DNA of 39,066 nt from Pseudomonadota bacterium (GTDB lineage Bacteria; Pseudomonadota; Gammaproteobacteria; Pseudomonadales; Halieaceae): contig JAUVBI010000003.1 in NCBI GenBank assembly GCA_030591305.1, positions 1-39,066 of the forward strand. The letters are read 5' to 3'. How positions within the stretch are numbered: the stretch's first letter is position 1; each line of letters begins with the position of its first letter. The translations under genes and the position numbers were made by a program. Below, piece by piece: positions 26,673 through 36,015 of the stretch. The notes below the pieces were generated by a model. That model was not told the origin of the DNA. It searched no databases and was given only the letters and a program-made list of their open reading frames with translations.

Positions 26673-29600
26673 ATGAATTTTTTTAATATGAAACGTGCCA
26701 TGATGGCGGTCGTGTTCACATTATCCGCGCAGGCCATGGCTGAAGACATTGACCTGTTTCTGGGCACCGCCGTTGACCCGGGGACACCCAATGTCCTGAT
26801 TATACTGGATAATACGGGTAACTGGACCTCGCCATTTACAGCTGAACAGGAAGCACTGGTAGATGTCTTTGAAGGCCTCCCCAGCGGAGAAATAAACGTT
26901 GGCCTTATGCTGTTCACCGAAACGGGCAGTGGCGACAGCAATACCGACGGCGGTTATATCCGCGCTGCCATCCGTTTAATGGAAGATGGCAGCGGTAGTG
27001 ATAGCCGACAACTCTATGCGAACATGATAGATCAACTTCATGTGCGGGACGACAAGTCCAACAGTGGTAAAGCGGGTCTGGCAATGGCCGAGGCTTACCA
27101 CTATTACAAAGGGCTGGCACCCCATGCGGGCAACAGAAAAAACAAGACCGACTTCACCGCCAACGACTATAACGACCCCAGCGCGTCAACAGCTGTCTGG
27201 AATTTACCCGGCAATGCCCTTAGCTCCAAAGATGATACAAGTTACACCAGCCCTATCGATCCGACCAGCTGCGGCAAAAACTATATAATCTATATCAGTA
27301 ACGGCGCTGTGCAGGACTCTAATAGTGACAACCGACAGGCCGAAACTCTACTTACTGCAGTGGCCGGTGATACTACCCAAATCAGAATTAGCCCCAGCGG
27401 CTCCGCCGATGTGGTGGCCGATGAGTGGGCACGTTTCATGAAACAAAGCGCCCTGGACATCACAACTTTTACTGTTGATATCAACCCGGTAACCAACGGT
27501 CAGGGCCCGGGCTGGTCTGCCCTGCTGAAAAGTATGGCCGATGTGAGCGGGGGGGGTAATTTTGTCGCGGGCGAAACGGAACTGGAGGGTATTCTGGACG
27601 ACATTTTCAACAAAATTCTGGCAGTGAACTCCGTATTTGCATCGGTGGCCCTACCCGCCGCCTCCAACGCGCAGAGCACCTTTCTCAACCGGGTATATAT
27701 CGGCCAGTTCCGGCCTGACGAGGACGTCAAGCCCCGCTGGCCCGGCAACCTCAAGCAGTACAAACTCGGCCTGGACGGTACTGAAGTCAAGGTATTGGAT
27801 GCCAACGATGATGCCATCATTGAATCCAGCACGGGCTTTATCAAAGAGTGCACGCAGAGCTTCTGGACACCCTCTACAGCTGACAGCTACTGGACCTTCG
27901 ACCCCAAGGGTGAGTGTTCGGACGCGGCCAAGCCCTCCAACACACCCGATGGTCCCATTGTAGAAAAAGGAGGCCAGGCCTATACGGTCAGGGCCGCAAC
28001 AGCCTCGACTTCGCGTGTAATCTACACCTGCGATCCATCGATAGTCACCTGCGGTAGCACCGGTACGGCTAACATGCCACTGTTTAATGACAGCAATGCG
28101 GCAATCACAGACACACTGCTGGGCTCGCTAGCAGCAGAGCGTACGGCGATAATCGACTGGGGCAGGGGTAAGGACTTGGCCGACGAAGACGGCGATGGTA
28201 ATACAACTGAAATACGCCCCTCCGTCCATGGTGATATCGTTCACTCGCGCCCTGTTGCGGTAAATTACGGTACCGATGGCTCACCAGAAATTGTCGTGTA
28301 TTACGGTGGTAACGATGGCATGCTGCGCGCCATCAATGGCAGCCGCTCTACAGCACATCATGGCAAAGGGGCAGGCCATGAATTCTGGGCGTTTATGCCC
28401 CCTGAATTTTACAGCGACATCAAACGCCTCAAAGATAACTCCCTGATACTAAATGTTCCTGCAACTGGCACCAGTGCAGGCACCGGAGGCGCCAGCAAGG
28501 GCTACGGCATGGACGGTCCCGTTACCGCTTTTAAGGGTACAATAGGCGCGGATGAAAAAGTTTATATCTACGCCACTATGCGCCGCGGGGGTCGTGTAGT
28601 GTATGCTTTCGATGTCACCAATCCCGCCGCACCAAAAATGTTGTGGAAGTTGGGCTGCCCTAACCCAAATAATACTTCTGGCTGCACTGGCGCGGATGTT
28701 TCTACCGGAGATAATTTTACTAAACTTGGCCAGACCTGGTCCGCACCCAGCCTGACATACGCAGCTGGATACGGTAGCGGGGCAAGCCCCATGATTATCA
28801 TGGGCGGTGGTTACGATGACTGTGAGGATACCGATAACAACAGCACGGCAAATCACAGCTGCACGTCTAGTGACTACGGCAACGTAATTTATGTCCTCGA
28901 CGCTGCGACCGGACAATTACTGAAGACCTTCGCCACCGACCGGGCAGTCGTGGGTGAAATTAGAATAGTTACAGCCACAGAGGATAGCCCCCTGATAAAC
29001 TATGCCTACGCCGCGGACACAGGGGGAAATATCTATCGAATTTCCGCCGGCGGGGCCGCCTCAACCACAGACCCCGGAACACCTGCAGCTATCGGTACTA
29101 CTGCCCCCGGAAGTTGGGTCATCAGTAAAATTGCAGCACTGGGCTGCGAAGGACAGGCAGACGACGCCTGCCCTGCCCCACGCAAGTTTTTGTTTGGCCC
29201 GGACGTGGTACGTGTTCCACTTAGCACCCAGCTTGCTATTGTAATCGGCTCGGGAGACCGCGAAAAACCGCTGGTGAGTTACGGCGCTGCCAACGGCGTG
29301 CAGAACTACTTCTTCTCGATCATAGATGACCCGGCCCAGGCCAGTACCTGGCTGAATCTCGAGTTAGACTGTGGTTATGACCAAATTTGCCTGGACGAGT
29401 TGATAGAAGTGGCCACCGGCGAAGATTTCGTTGCCGCTACAGTAGTGGGCCCGCTGGGCTTTAAGCTCCCTCTGGCAAGTGGCGAACAGGTCGTTTCAGG
29501 GGCTCTTACTATTGCTGACATTGCCAACTTCAGCACCCACATCCCCACAGATCCTGTTGGTTATAATGACCCGAGCAGCCCTAACTTTTGTAAAAATACC

Positions 29601-29843
29601 CTGGGCACTGCAACCACCTACAATGTTAGTTACAAGGATGCAGAAGGCGGCACTGTCAGCATCATCGGCGGCGGCCTGGTACCGACACCCGTAGCCGGCA
29701 TGGTAGTCCTGGATGATGGCAGCATTGTGCCATTTTGCATCGGCTGTGGTGGCGACAACTCATCCATTGGCGGCAGCTCAGTTGGCTCAGGTGTTACCTG
29801 GGTACAACCAACAAGTCGCGTCTTCTGGAACATACAACAGTGA
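26673..29843 (+). CDS. pilY1: PilY1, pilus tip adhesin, set 1 (frame intact)
   Basis: A 1056-residue secreted protein of the PilY1/PilC family, which sits at the pilus tip and acts in adhesion, mechanosensing and pilus extension. A signal peptide ends near residue 24 (SAQAMA). An N-terminal von Willebrand A-like domain follows (NVLIILDNTGNW); its metal site is degenerate, D-N-T-G-N in place of D-x-S-x-S. The C-terminal half is the PilC/PilY1 beta-propeller, with a calcium loop DEDGDGNTTE near residues 503-512 and the family motif HSRPVAVNYG. A run of eight G (27549-27556) lies in the N-terminal domain and is in frame here. The ribosome site GGGAG precedes the ATG. Confidence 0.9.
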   Translation: MNFFNMKRAMMAVVFTLSAQAMAEDIDLFLGTAVDPGTPNVLIILDNTGNWTSPFTAEQEALVDVFEGLPSGEINVGLMLFTETGSGDSNTDGGYIRAAIRLMEDGSGSDSRQLYANMIDQLHVRDDKSNSGKAGLAMAEAYHYYKGLAPHAGNRKNKTDFTANDYNDPSASTAVWNLPGNALSSKDDTSYTSPIDPTSCGKNYIIYISNGAVQDSNSDNRQAETLLTAVAGDTTQIRISPSGSADVVADEWARFMKQSALDITTFTVDINPVTNGQGPGWSALLKSMADVSGGGNFVAGETELEGILDDIFNKILAVNSVFASVALPAASNAQSTFLNRVYIGQFRPDEDVKPRWPGNLKQYKLGLDGTEVKVLDANDDAIIESSTGFIKECTQSFWTPSTADSYWTFDPKGECSDAAKPSNTPDGPIVEKGGQAYTVRAATASTSRVIYTCDPSIVTCGSTGTANMPLFNDSNAAITDTLLGSLAAERTAIIDWGRGKDLADEDGDGNTTEIRPSVHGDIVHSRPVAVNYGTDGSPEIVVYYGGNDGMLRAINGSRSTAHHGKGAGHEFWAFMPPEFYSDIKRLKDNSLILNVPATGTSAGTGGASKGYGMDGPVTAFKGTIGADEKVYIYATMRRGGRVVYAFDVTNPAAPKMLWKLGCPNPNNTSGCTGADVSTGDNFTKLGQTWSAPSLTYAAGYGSGASPMIIMGGGYDDCEDTDNNSTANHSCTSSDYGNVIYVLDAATGQLLKTFATDRAVVGEIRIVTATEDSPLINYAYAADTGGNIYRISAGGAASTTDPGTPAAIGTTAPGSWVISKIAALGCEGQADDACPAPRKFLFGPDVVRVPLSTQLAIVIGSGDREKPLVSYGAANGVQNYFFSIIDDPAQASTWLNLELDCGYDQICLDELIEVATGEDFVAATVVGPLGFKLPLASGEQVVSGALTIADIANFSTHIPTDPVGYNDPSSPNFCKNTLGTATTYNVSYKDAEGGTVSIIGGGLVPTPVAGMVVLDDGSIVPFCIGCGGDNSSIGGSSVGSGVTWVQPTSRVFWNIQQ

Positions 29844-30397
29844 CAGTGGAAACTATCGGACCAGTGAAACCCTCCTTGCAACCCCGAGTTTTGAGGCATC
29901 GGCAATCCCGAGGGTTTACCCTGATTGAACTGATGATTGTTCTGGCAATTCTCGGTGTTATATTGTCGATTGCACTACCGGGTTTTTCCGAGGTATCACT
30001 GAGCACTCGATTAAAGGCCTACGCCAATGAACTCGTTTCCAGTACCTATCTCGCACGCAGTGAAGCGATCAAGCGCAACACACCAATGAAACTGTGTGTA
30101 TCCGATAATGGCACCAGTTGTGCCAGCGGAAACTGGAATCAGGGGTGGATTGTAATCGACCCAAACGATGTCGTAATCAGGAGGCAGCAGGCCTTATTCG
30201 CAGGATATTCGGTAACTGATACGCTGGCAGGCGGCGCGACGCTCATCACGTTTCAGTCCTCTGGCCTGAGTTCCACAGCAGTCAACATGAAAGTCTGCAG
30301 AAAAACACCCACACCCGGAGGCCAGGAGCGAACTGTCAGCATTACCGCAACGGGCAAGCCCAGGGTGACCAGAACAGCCACCGGGACGTGCCCCTAG
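29840..30397 (+). CDS. fimT: FimT/GspH-type minor pilin, set 1
   Basis: A GspH/FimT-family pseudopilin of about 185 residues. The prepilin site is SRG|FTLIELMIVLAILGVILS, followed by the family's TRLKAYANELVSSTYLARSE and EAIKRNTPMKLC. The frame opens inside pilY1. I chose GTG at 29840 because it overlaps the pilY1 stop (GTGA); GTG at 29846 or 29864 would shorten the leader. Cysteines lie at KLCVSD, TSCASG, VCRK and the extreme C-terminus. It ends the rightward cluster, two bases from the stop of the opposing pilE. In the usual order the FimT/FimU gene comes first, not last. Confidence 0.82.
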   Translation: MTVETIGPVKPSLQPRVLRHRQSRGFTLIELMIVLAILGVILSIALPGFSEVSLSTRLKAYANELVSSTYLARSEAIKRNTPMKLCVSDNGTSCASGNWNQGWIVIDPNDVVIRRQQALFAGYSVTDTLAGGATLITFQSSGLSSTAVNMKVCRKTPTPGGQERTVSITATGKPRVTRTATGTCP

Positions 30398-30399
30398 GT

Positions 30400-30864
30400 T
30401 CACCAGCAATCGCGCACTGGACCTTCACCCGCCGACCTCACACCCAGTGATGTAATCTGCAGAAACCCGCACTGATTATCTCTCGCCTGACCCAACTGTG
30501 GTGTTGCACGCAAAGTGAAAGCCTGTGGCACCGTGCTTGGGGTCACATCGTACAGGCTAATGATATAAGTCCTGTCCATCGAGTCGATCGCAACACGCTC
30601 GCCATTGGCATTAATGGCATAGGGGTTTGCCCCATAACCCAGCAGATCAAGCCGGGATGCATATTGCTTGTTCATAATAAAGTACTGCTCCTGCCGGGCT
30701 ATAACGGCTAACAACTCCCCCCTGGCAATGCTTCTTTTAGCCTTACGAACATACCCCTGATAGCCCGGTAGCATGACCATCATTAAAATCGCGACGATAG
30801 CCACAACAATCATTAACTCAATAAGTGTAAAGCCATTACTCGCCCTCACTCCTGGCTGTCGCAT
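30400..30864 (-). CDS. pilE: PilE minor pilin, set 2
   Basis: A 154-residue prepilin with an 11-residue leader ending NG|FTLIELMIVVAIVAI and glutamate at +5. The C-terminal pair of cysteines (in NQCGFLQ and VRDCW) matches the disulfide loop of PilE from pseudomonads. It is the last gene of the leftward cluster, nine bases after pilY1, as in P. aeruginosa, although no separate pilY2 is present. An AGAGCAATG start context gives a weak ribosome site. Confidence 0.9.
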   Translation of the reverse strand: MRQPGVRASNGFTLIELMIVVAIVAILMMVMLPGYQGYVRKAKRSIARGELLAVIARQEQYFIMNKQYASRLDLLGYGANPYAINANGERVAIDSMDRTYIISLYDVTPSTVPQAFTLRATPQLGQARDNQCGFLQITSLGVRSAGEGPVRDCW

Positions 30865-30873
30865 TGCTCTACC

Positions 30874-33856
30874 TTAAAACTCGTCGACACCTGGCTCACG
30901 CCAGTATATTTTGTGCAAGCTGGTTGAGCTGCGTGTACACATCACACCGCTGCATCCCCCCTGCTCGATTTCTCCAACACCTCCCAGGGGGATCAGCAGT
31001 TGATCCTCCAGTGTAATGACCGCAGAAGGTATGCCAGAACCCAGATGAAAAATTCTTCCACCGGGGGTTGTGCCCGAGGCACCCTCCAGATTCACCAGAT
31101 AACTGTAGCCTTCACCCGCAACGACATTGCAGGGGCTGGGTAGCGCGGGAACATAGGATGAGAAAAATACCTTGCCCCCATCTACCAGTGGGCTGGAAAG
31201 GCCTTTTTCCCCCGGCCTAGTCATTTTGATCATCCAGCCGTTTTCCGTTGACAGTGTGCAATGGAAATCTTCATCTCCGTCGCCTCCCAGGCAGGCAGTC
31301 CGGTCAGGCAAACCCGATTCTTCTGCGCTATCACTGATAGTAATGGTGGGCCTGACCCTCACTGCATCATCGCCACTGACAACCAGGTAGTCTTTGATAT
31401 AAAAATGGTAATCGACCACACCGGTGTTATTCGGGGCCGCTCGATTGCCACTGGAGATTAAAATGCCGTCGAAAGCTGTACCATCATTTAGCTTGCTTCT
31501 GATCAGGTCCGGGGCATGAAAGAAACGCCGATCAGTTAACAGCCCATCTGCACCTAATTCTGCCAGCTTGCTGATAAACCAGTTCTGCCTGCGGTGGTCT
31601 GGATTGCTCGAACCAATTGCCGCTGGCAAATCTACCCGCCAAATGGCTCCCCCGGTATCACCAACATACAGGCGATGAATAATACCCGCAGAATTTTTTA
31701 CTGCTGAGACCGAGGATGGAATGCTGTCGACCAATTGTGCATGCCTGAACTGCGTATTGGTGCTCGTTATGGCGGTGCTGGTTACGGTGCCATACACAGC
31801 CTTCCACACAAGTTCACCCGTCCGGGCATTGACTATATAGATGGCATTGCCGGTGCTGCCATCACCGCTCACATCATCTTCGGCGTTTAAATCCTTTCCC
31901 ACGCGATTGTTGTAGCCGCTGTCCCAACCACCGTGGTATCCACCGGCAAAAATAAGTACATCCAATGTCTGCTCTTCAAACTTGACCTTGCCGACAGTGG
32001 GCCTGGAAAAAGTGAGCCCCAATTCGGGAAAGTCGCCAGCAGCCAATGTGCGTGAAATTTTCCATTTTAGAGTGGGTGCTGCAGCAGGGTCGCTCACATC
32101 CAGTGCATAGTAACTGGCTCCCCCTCTGCGCATGCCAAAATAGACATAGGCCTCGTCATCATCGGGAGATGCATGGTTTAAGTTCCCATCGCTATTATTA
32201 TCTACCGTAAAAGACACCGGAGAGCCATCAGGACCGTAGCGCATTTCCAAACTGGAAAGAGTATTCTCTCGAAGCAAAGCAATATTGGCTAAACTTTCGG
32301 CGGGGTAAAAACCAAAAACTTCCCGCCCCGACTCTTCCCCCGTAGTCGTGGTATTTTCAATTGCATGGAAAATGCCGTCACCAGTGCCGACAAAAATCCG
32401 GATATTCGGATTGTCGGAGCTGTAGCCTGCCACAGCCCCATAATTGAGGGCCAGTGGCCGTGAATGAAGCACACTGCCCATAAGCCAGGGCCTGGCATCC
32501 CCGGGAAAACCGTCACCATCCTCATCATCTATATCCAGGCCGCGGCCCCAGCGAATAAGCAGCTCTGCCTCTTTCGCGCTGGACACACCCAGCAAAGGAA
32601 GCAGTCGTACTGCCGTTGAACCATCCGCTGTGCCGTCTGCATTGAATGGGAGCAATGTATTGGCCCGACCGTTAACAATCGTCGTAGGTTCAACCCAAAG
32701 CTGCCTGGCACCGCCTTCCTCATTGCGGGTGCCAACCACAAAACCATCACTACTGATAAAGCCCGGTATTTGCTGCCCCGCTCCGCCCCTGGCTACTATG
32801 GAGCCATCTGCGCCATTGGGAATATCCGCGCTAGCACTGAGAGGCAGTGACGCCACATCAGTCCAGAAGCTGACGGCATCACCGACAATTCGACCCTTGT
32901 CAGGCCCCGAGAATACAATCGCGGACTCACCCCTGGAATCCACGATTGCGCCCGGATCATCTTCAGCCAATGTTGACATGGCGTTTAACTTGAACTTCTT
33001 TACATTTCCAGGCCAGCGAACCATCGCCCGAGGTTGATACAAAGGAGCGTAGATATCCCTTGTTGTCAATGCGTGCCCAAAAGCTGTCATGGGATAGCCC
33101 GGTGCGACATTGGTTCGATTGAAATTAATGAACTGCAAAAATGCAATTGTCATTCTTCTTTCCAGTTCCACCGGGTCATCGAAGTTTACAGGGCCACCCC
33201 CTCCCCCGACCCTCGCCCATTCCTGTGCCAAATCAACGCCTGTTGCTGTGGCCATCACAATAGAAAAAAACTTCGAACACACCGGGGGTTCACGTTCACC
33301 AAAACCCGCTATACCTGCTGGTGGCTCTCCATTCAAATATTGATACCAGTTGTAATATGCATCTTTGGCCTGGAAATCATGCGGTGAACCGAGGCTGTCA
33401 GAGATCGATACCGCGTTCATTGTCGATATCAGTAGCTGGGCACCTTTGACACCGTCGTAGTCTTCCCCAAGGCGCTTGTAAGCGGACAACATTCTCACCC
33501 CGGAATCGCGATCAGAGATGAGAAGAGAAACATTAATCTGCTTAAAAAGTGGATTCTCAAACAGTGACGCCAAAACGGCCGTAAAGGTTTCAAACCTGCT
33601 AATAGCATCTCCCACGCTGTGGCCAGCCCGAAGATTGTCATAGCTTGTCTGGGTCATAAACGGGGGGGGCACAGGACCCCGCGGCCCCGTATGTACACAG
33701 CATGTTAAAAGCGGTGGGACTGGCATCCAGCACCACATGCAGATAGGGAAGTCCCTGCGGGTCAGTGCCGTTGACCACGATATCAATATCATCCGCAGAG
33801 GACTCAGTTCCATGAAGACAAAAAACTACAAACAGTAAATACAGTATTTTTTTCAT
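30874..33856 (-). CDS. pilY1: PilY1, pilus tip adhesin, set 2 (frame broken at a C8 run)
   Basis: A PilY1/PilC-family protein in two frames. The true start is the ATG at 33856, six bases after the pilX stop and preceded by GGAG. It gives the signal peptide MKKILYLLFVVFCLHGTESS and the domain start LPYLHVVLDASPTAFN, but this frame stops at 33638. The rest (SYDNLRAGHSVGDAISRFET onward, ending at 30874) is in the next frame. The two overlap at eight C on the coding strand (33662-33669); with seven C they would join into one protein of 993 residues. The long downstream frame also has an ATG near 33813, but its first 50 residues are not PilY1-like. The calcium loop DEDGDGFPGD and HSRPLALNYG match the other copy. 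This may be phase variation, a real mutation or a base-count error. Confidence 0.85.
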
Positions 33857-33861
33857 CTATT

Positions 33862-34410
33862 CTACTCCGCACTTTCACCCGTTGAACTGGCCACCAACAA
33901 CGCTAAACCCTGTGCAAGCTCAGCCACACCGAGGTTGACGCCCCCGCCATCAACCCTCACCTGAGTCTCATAAATAGCCGCGTTATACGCCAGGCCACTG
34001 GACACGGCAGCCTGTGGCATCCTGATTGGTAAAGACGGCAGCAGGGCTGGCCCTATACGCTCGACCCTATAAAGCACAGCTACACCTGCAGGTACTGCCT
34101 CCAAGGCGGAATCTAAAGCAATATGCCTTGTTTCACTACAGTTGGTACTGCTGTCTCCAGCCTTGCAAAACAGAGACCCTACAGGCGCTACTACCGGAAA
34201 GTTAGTCTCATTGCTGGAAATAGCGCTGGCAATTGCCTGTACTCTTTGAAACGCCTGCTCCCGGAATTGACTGTTAGCTGCCATTTGAAACTCCAGAATA
34301 CTAGTTTGCATTGCTGTTACTGATAGAATCGCCAGCAACAAAAGAAACACCATCGCCAGCAAGAGCACCACACCTCTAGATCTGGTTTTTCTACAATTTG
34401 AAAATTTCAC
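33862..34410 (-). CDS. pilX: PilX-type minor pilin, set 2
   Basis: A 182-residue protein with a basic leader ending SRG, then the hydrophobic helix VVLLLAMVFLLLLAILSVTA. There is no glutamate at +5, as in PilX of set 1. The sequence QMAANSQFREQAFQRVQAI after the helix is characteristic of PilX. Two cysteines (LFCKAG and TNCSE) may form a disulfide. It lies ten bases after pilW and five before pilY1, inside a tightly packed operon. Confidence 0.85.
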   Translation of the reverse strand: MKFSNCRKTRSRGVVLLLAMVFLLLLAILSVTAMQTSILEFQMAANSQFREQAFQRVQAIASAISSNETNFPVVAPVGSLFCKAGDSSTNCSETRHIALDSALEAVPAGVAVLYRVERIGPALLPSLPIRMPQAAVSSGLAYNAAIYETQVRVDGGGVNLGVAELAQGLALLVASSTGESAE

Positions 34411-34420
34411 AGAATTCCCC

Positions 34421-35458
34421 TCAGCCCAGGGCCATGCTCAGGTTAGACATCTGAACCGTGGTACTCATCACACGCCTTACATAGCCATCTTCCCTTTGAA
34501 TTTTCTTACTTCCTAGATAATAGGTTCTGGCTTTTTTGTACTGGGGCACCTCAGCCACACTGCGCATCAGCAAGTAAATTCTGGCGACAACAGCGTTGCC
34601 AATATCTGCCTTTAACGGAACCTGGGTAAATTGATTGGGTACCCCGTCAAAGTCGCTATCTACACCGAACTCAATTTGCATATCTTCCACGCCTTCTATC
34701 AGGCAGCGGGTTGCCATACTTCCGAGACTGGATCCGCCCCCAAGGCTCTCAACGCACAAGGTGGGAATACCGTCTTCAGCGGATTCTGAGAATTTTCTAA
34801 TATAGAAGATACGGGCATAGTACTCCCAGTAGTCCACGTCTCTTCCCGGGCCAATATCCGTCAATGGGAAGCCACCAGAACGGTGATAAAACCATTGCCG
34901 ATCCTGGCCGTAGCCTTCAAGTCGCAAATACCAGCGGTTTGTTTTCGCAACAGACTCCCCTTGGTACACACCGTTTTTGACGGTATAACTTCCAGCCGTG
35001 CGTTTTATCGACAGGATATCTGTACCCAGCATAATTTCCGCCCCATTGAGGCAGGACAGATCAACGCCATTAACCGTACGCATGGCACCAGAGTCGACAA
35101 AATTGTTGACTAAGTCTAATGGATCACTAATATCCAGGGCCCAGCGGCCAGAGCCAACACAGTCTGTACTGACAGCAGCGGGCGGCAAGGCATCAATAGA
35201 AGGAGTGCCGGCGTAGAACCCTGCCAGCTGTAACTCCCTGTTCAGCAAGCTCAGGGAAAACCGACCATTGTCCTGTATTCTCGCCATTTCCTCCTGGGTC
35301 ACGTAATTTCTCATGCTCTCCAGGTAAACGTTTGCTACCGCCAGGCTCAGCAGCGAGCCAAGCAATATCGAGATCATAAGTTCAACCAGGGTTAGTCCCG
35401 TATCTGAACCCCTTATGTAGCGGGAATAATAGTGTTGAGCAGGCGGGCACATGCTCAC
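34421..35458 (-). CDS. pilW: PilW-type minor pilin, set 2
   Basis: A 345-residue PilW-family minor pilin. The prepilin site is TG|LTLVELMISILLGSLLSLA with glutamate at +5, followed by NYVTQEEMARIQDNGRFSLS, typical of PilW. The leader is about 20 residues. The GTG at 35458 overlaps the pilV stop (GTGA); an ATG two codons later (35452) is the alternative. Like set 1 PilW it contains the segment on pilus-fold strands ending with MQIEFGVDSDFDG, aligned with EQFRVELGIDSFGDG in the other copy, which shows common descent. Confidence 0.88.
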   Translation of the reverse strand: MSMCPPAQHYYSRYIRGSDTGLTLVELMISILLGSLLSLAVANVYLESMRNYVTQEEMARIQDNGRFSLSLLNRELQLAGFYAGTPSIDALPPAAVSTDCVGSGRWALDISDPLDLVNNFVDSGAMRTVNGVDLSCLNGAEIMLGTDILSIKRTAGSYTVKNGVYQGESVAKTNRWYLRLEGYGQDRQWFYHRSGGFPLTDIGPGRDVDYWEYYARIFYIRKFSESAEDGIPTLCVESLGGGSSLGSMATRCLIEGVEDMQIEFGVDSDFDGVPNQFTQVPLKADIGNAVVARIYLLMRSVAEVPQYKKARTYYLGSKKIQREDGYVRRVMSTTVQMSNLSMALG

Positions 35459-36015
35459 AAGTGCCCTATATAGCTTGTCATTACAAGCGAGCTGCGTTGT
35501 TCTTCTGCCCCGTCCGAAGCCGGGAACACACCACAGTTCAGACCTTCTTCAGATGTAACTTTGCCTAGACCCTTCCAGGTAATCGTTACACTCACCTGAC
35601 CCAGGTTATTTCGTATACAGGCGCTGGGTAATACCAGTCCGCCGGTTAGATGCACCTCACCGCCCACCTCGAACGTCTCGCTTGCACCGCGTAGAAGTGA
35701 CGTCCATTGTGACAAATCAAATGATGCCAGCTGTTCACTGGTGCAGGACTCGAGCCGACAGTCGATATCCATGGGTAGAGAACGCACTCCCGCCTCCTCC
35801 ACTGCATAAAACGCAATGGCACGATGATTGCTACGCATCCTCGCAAGAATATCCCGTGCCCTGTTGGTTGCTGTTGAATACTGGGCAGCCTCAAAGTTCG
35901 ACCGGATGGCGGCGAGTTGCATAGTGACTGTGCCCATAATACCAACTGCAAATACGGTGAGCGCAATCAACACTTCCACCAGGCCCACCCCCAACTGCCC
36001 CCTGCCAGCGTTCAT
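35455..36015 (-). CDS. pilV: PilV-type minor pilin, set 2
   Basis: A minor pilin of about 186 residues. The prepilin site is QLG|VGLVEVLIALTVFAVGIMG with the +5 glutamate. The ATG at 36015 overlaps the fimT stop (ATGA) and is preferred; another ATG lies two codons upstream. Cysteines in DCRLESC and later (ACIRNN, LNCGVF) suggest disulfides. It is flanked by fimT and pilW with overlapping start and stop codons, so the set should be made in fixed proportions. Confidence 0.87.
   Translation of the reverse strand: MNAGRGQLGVGLVEVLIALTVFAVGIMGTVTMQLAAIRSNFEAAQYSTATNRARDILARMRSNHRAIAFYAVEEAGVRSLPMDIDCRLESCTSEQLASFDLSQWTSLLRGASETFEVGGEVHLTGGLVLPSACIRNNLGQVSVTITWKGLGKVTSEEGLNCGVFPASDGAEEQRSSLVMTSYIGHL

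Noticed and set aside
30874..33813. A 979-residue frame with its own ATG at 33813 as the PilY1 start
   Set aside because: Its first 50 or so residues have no signal peptide and are the wrong frame of the real PilY1 N-terminus, which starts at 33856.
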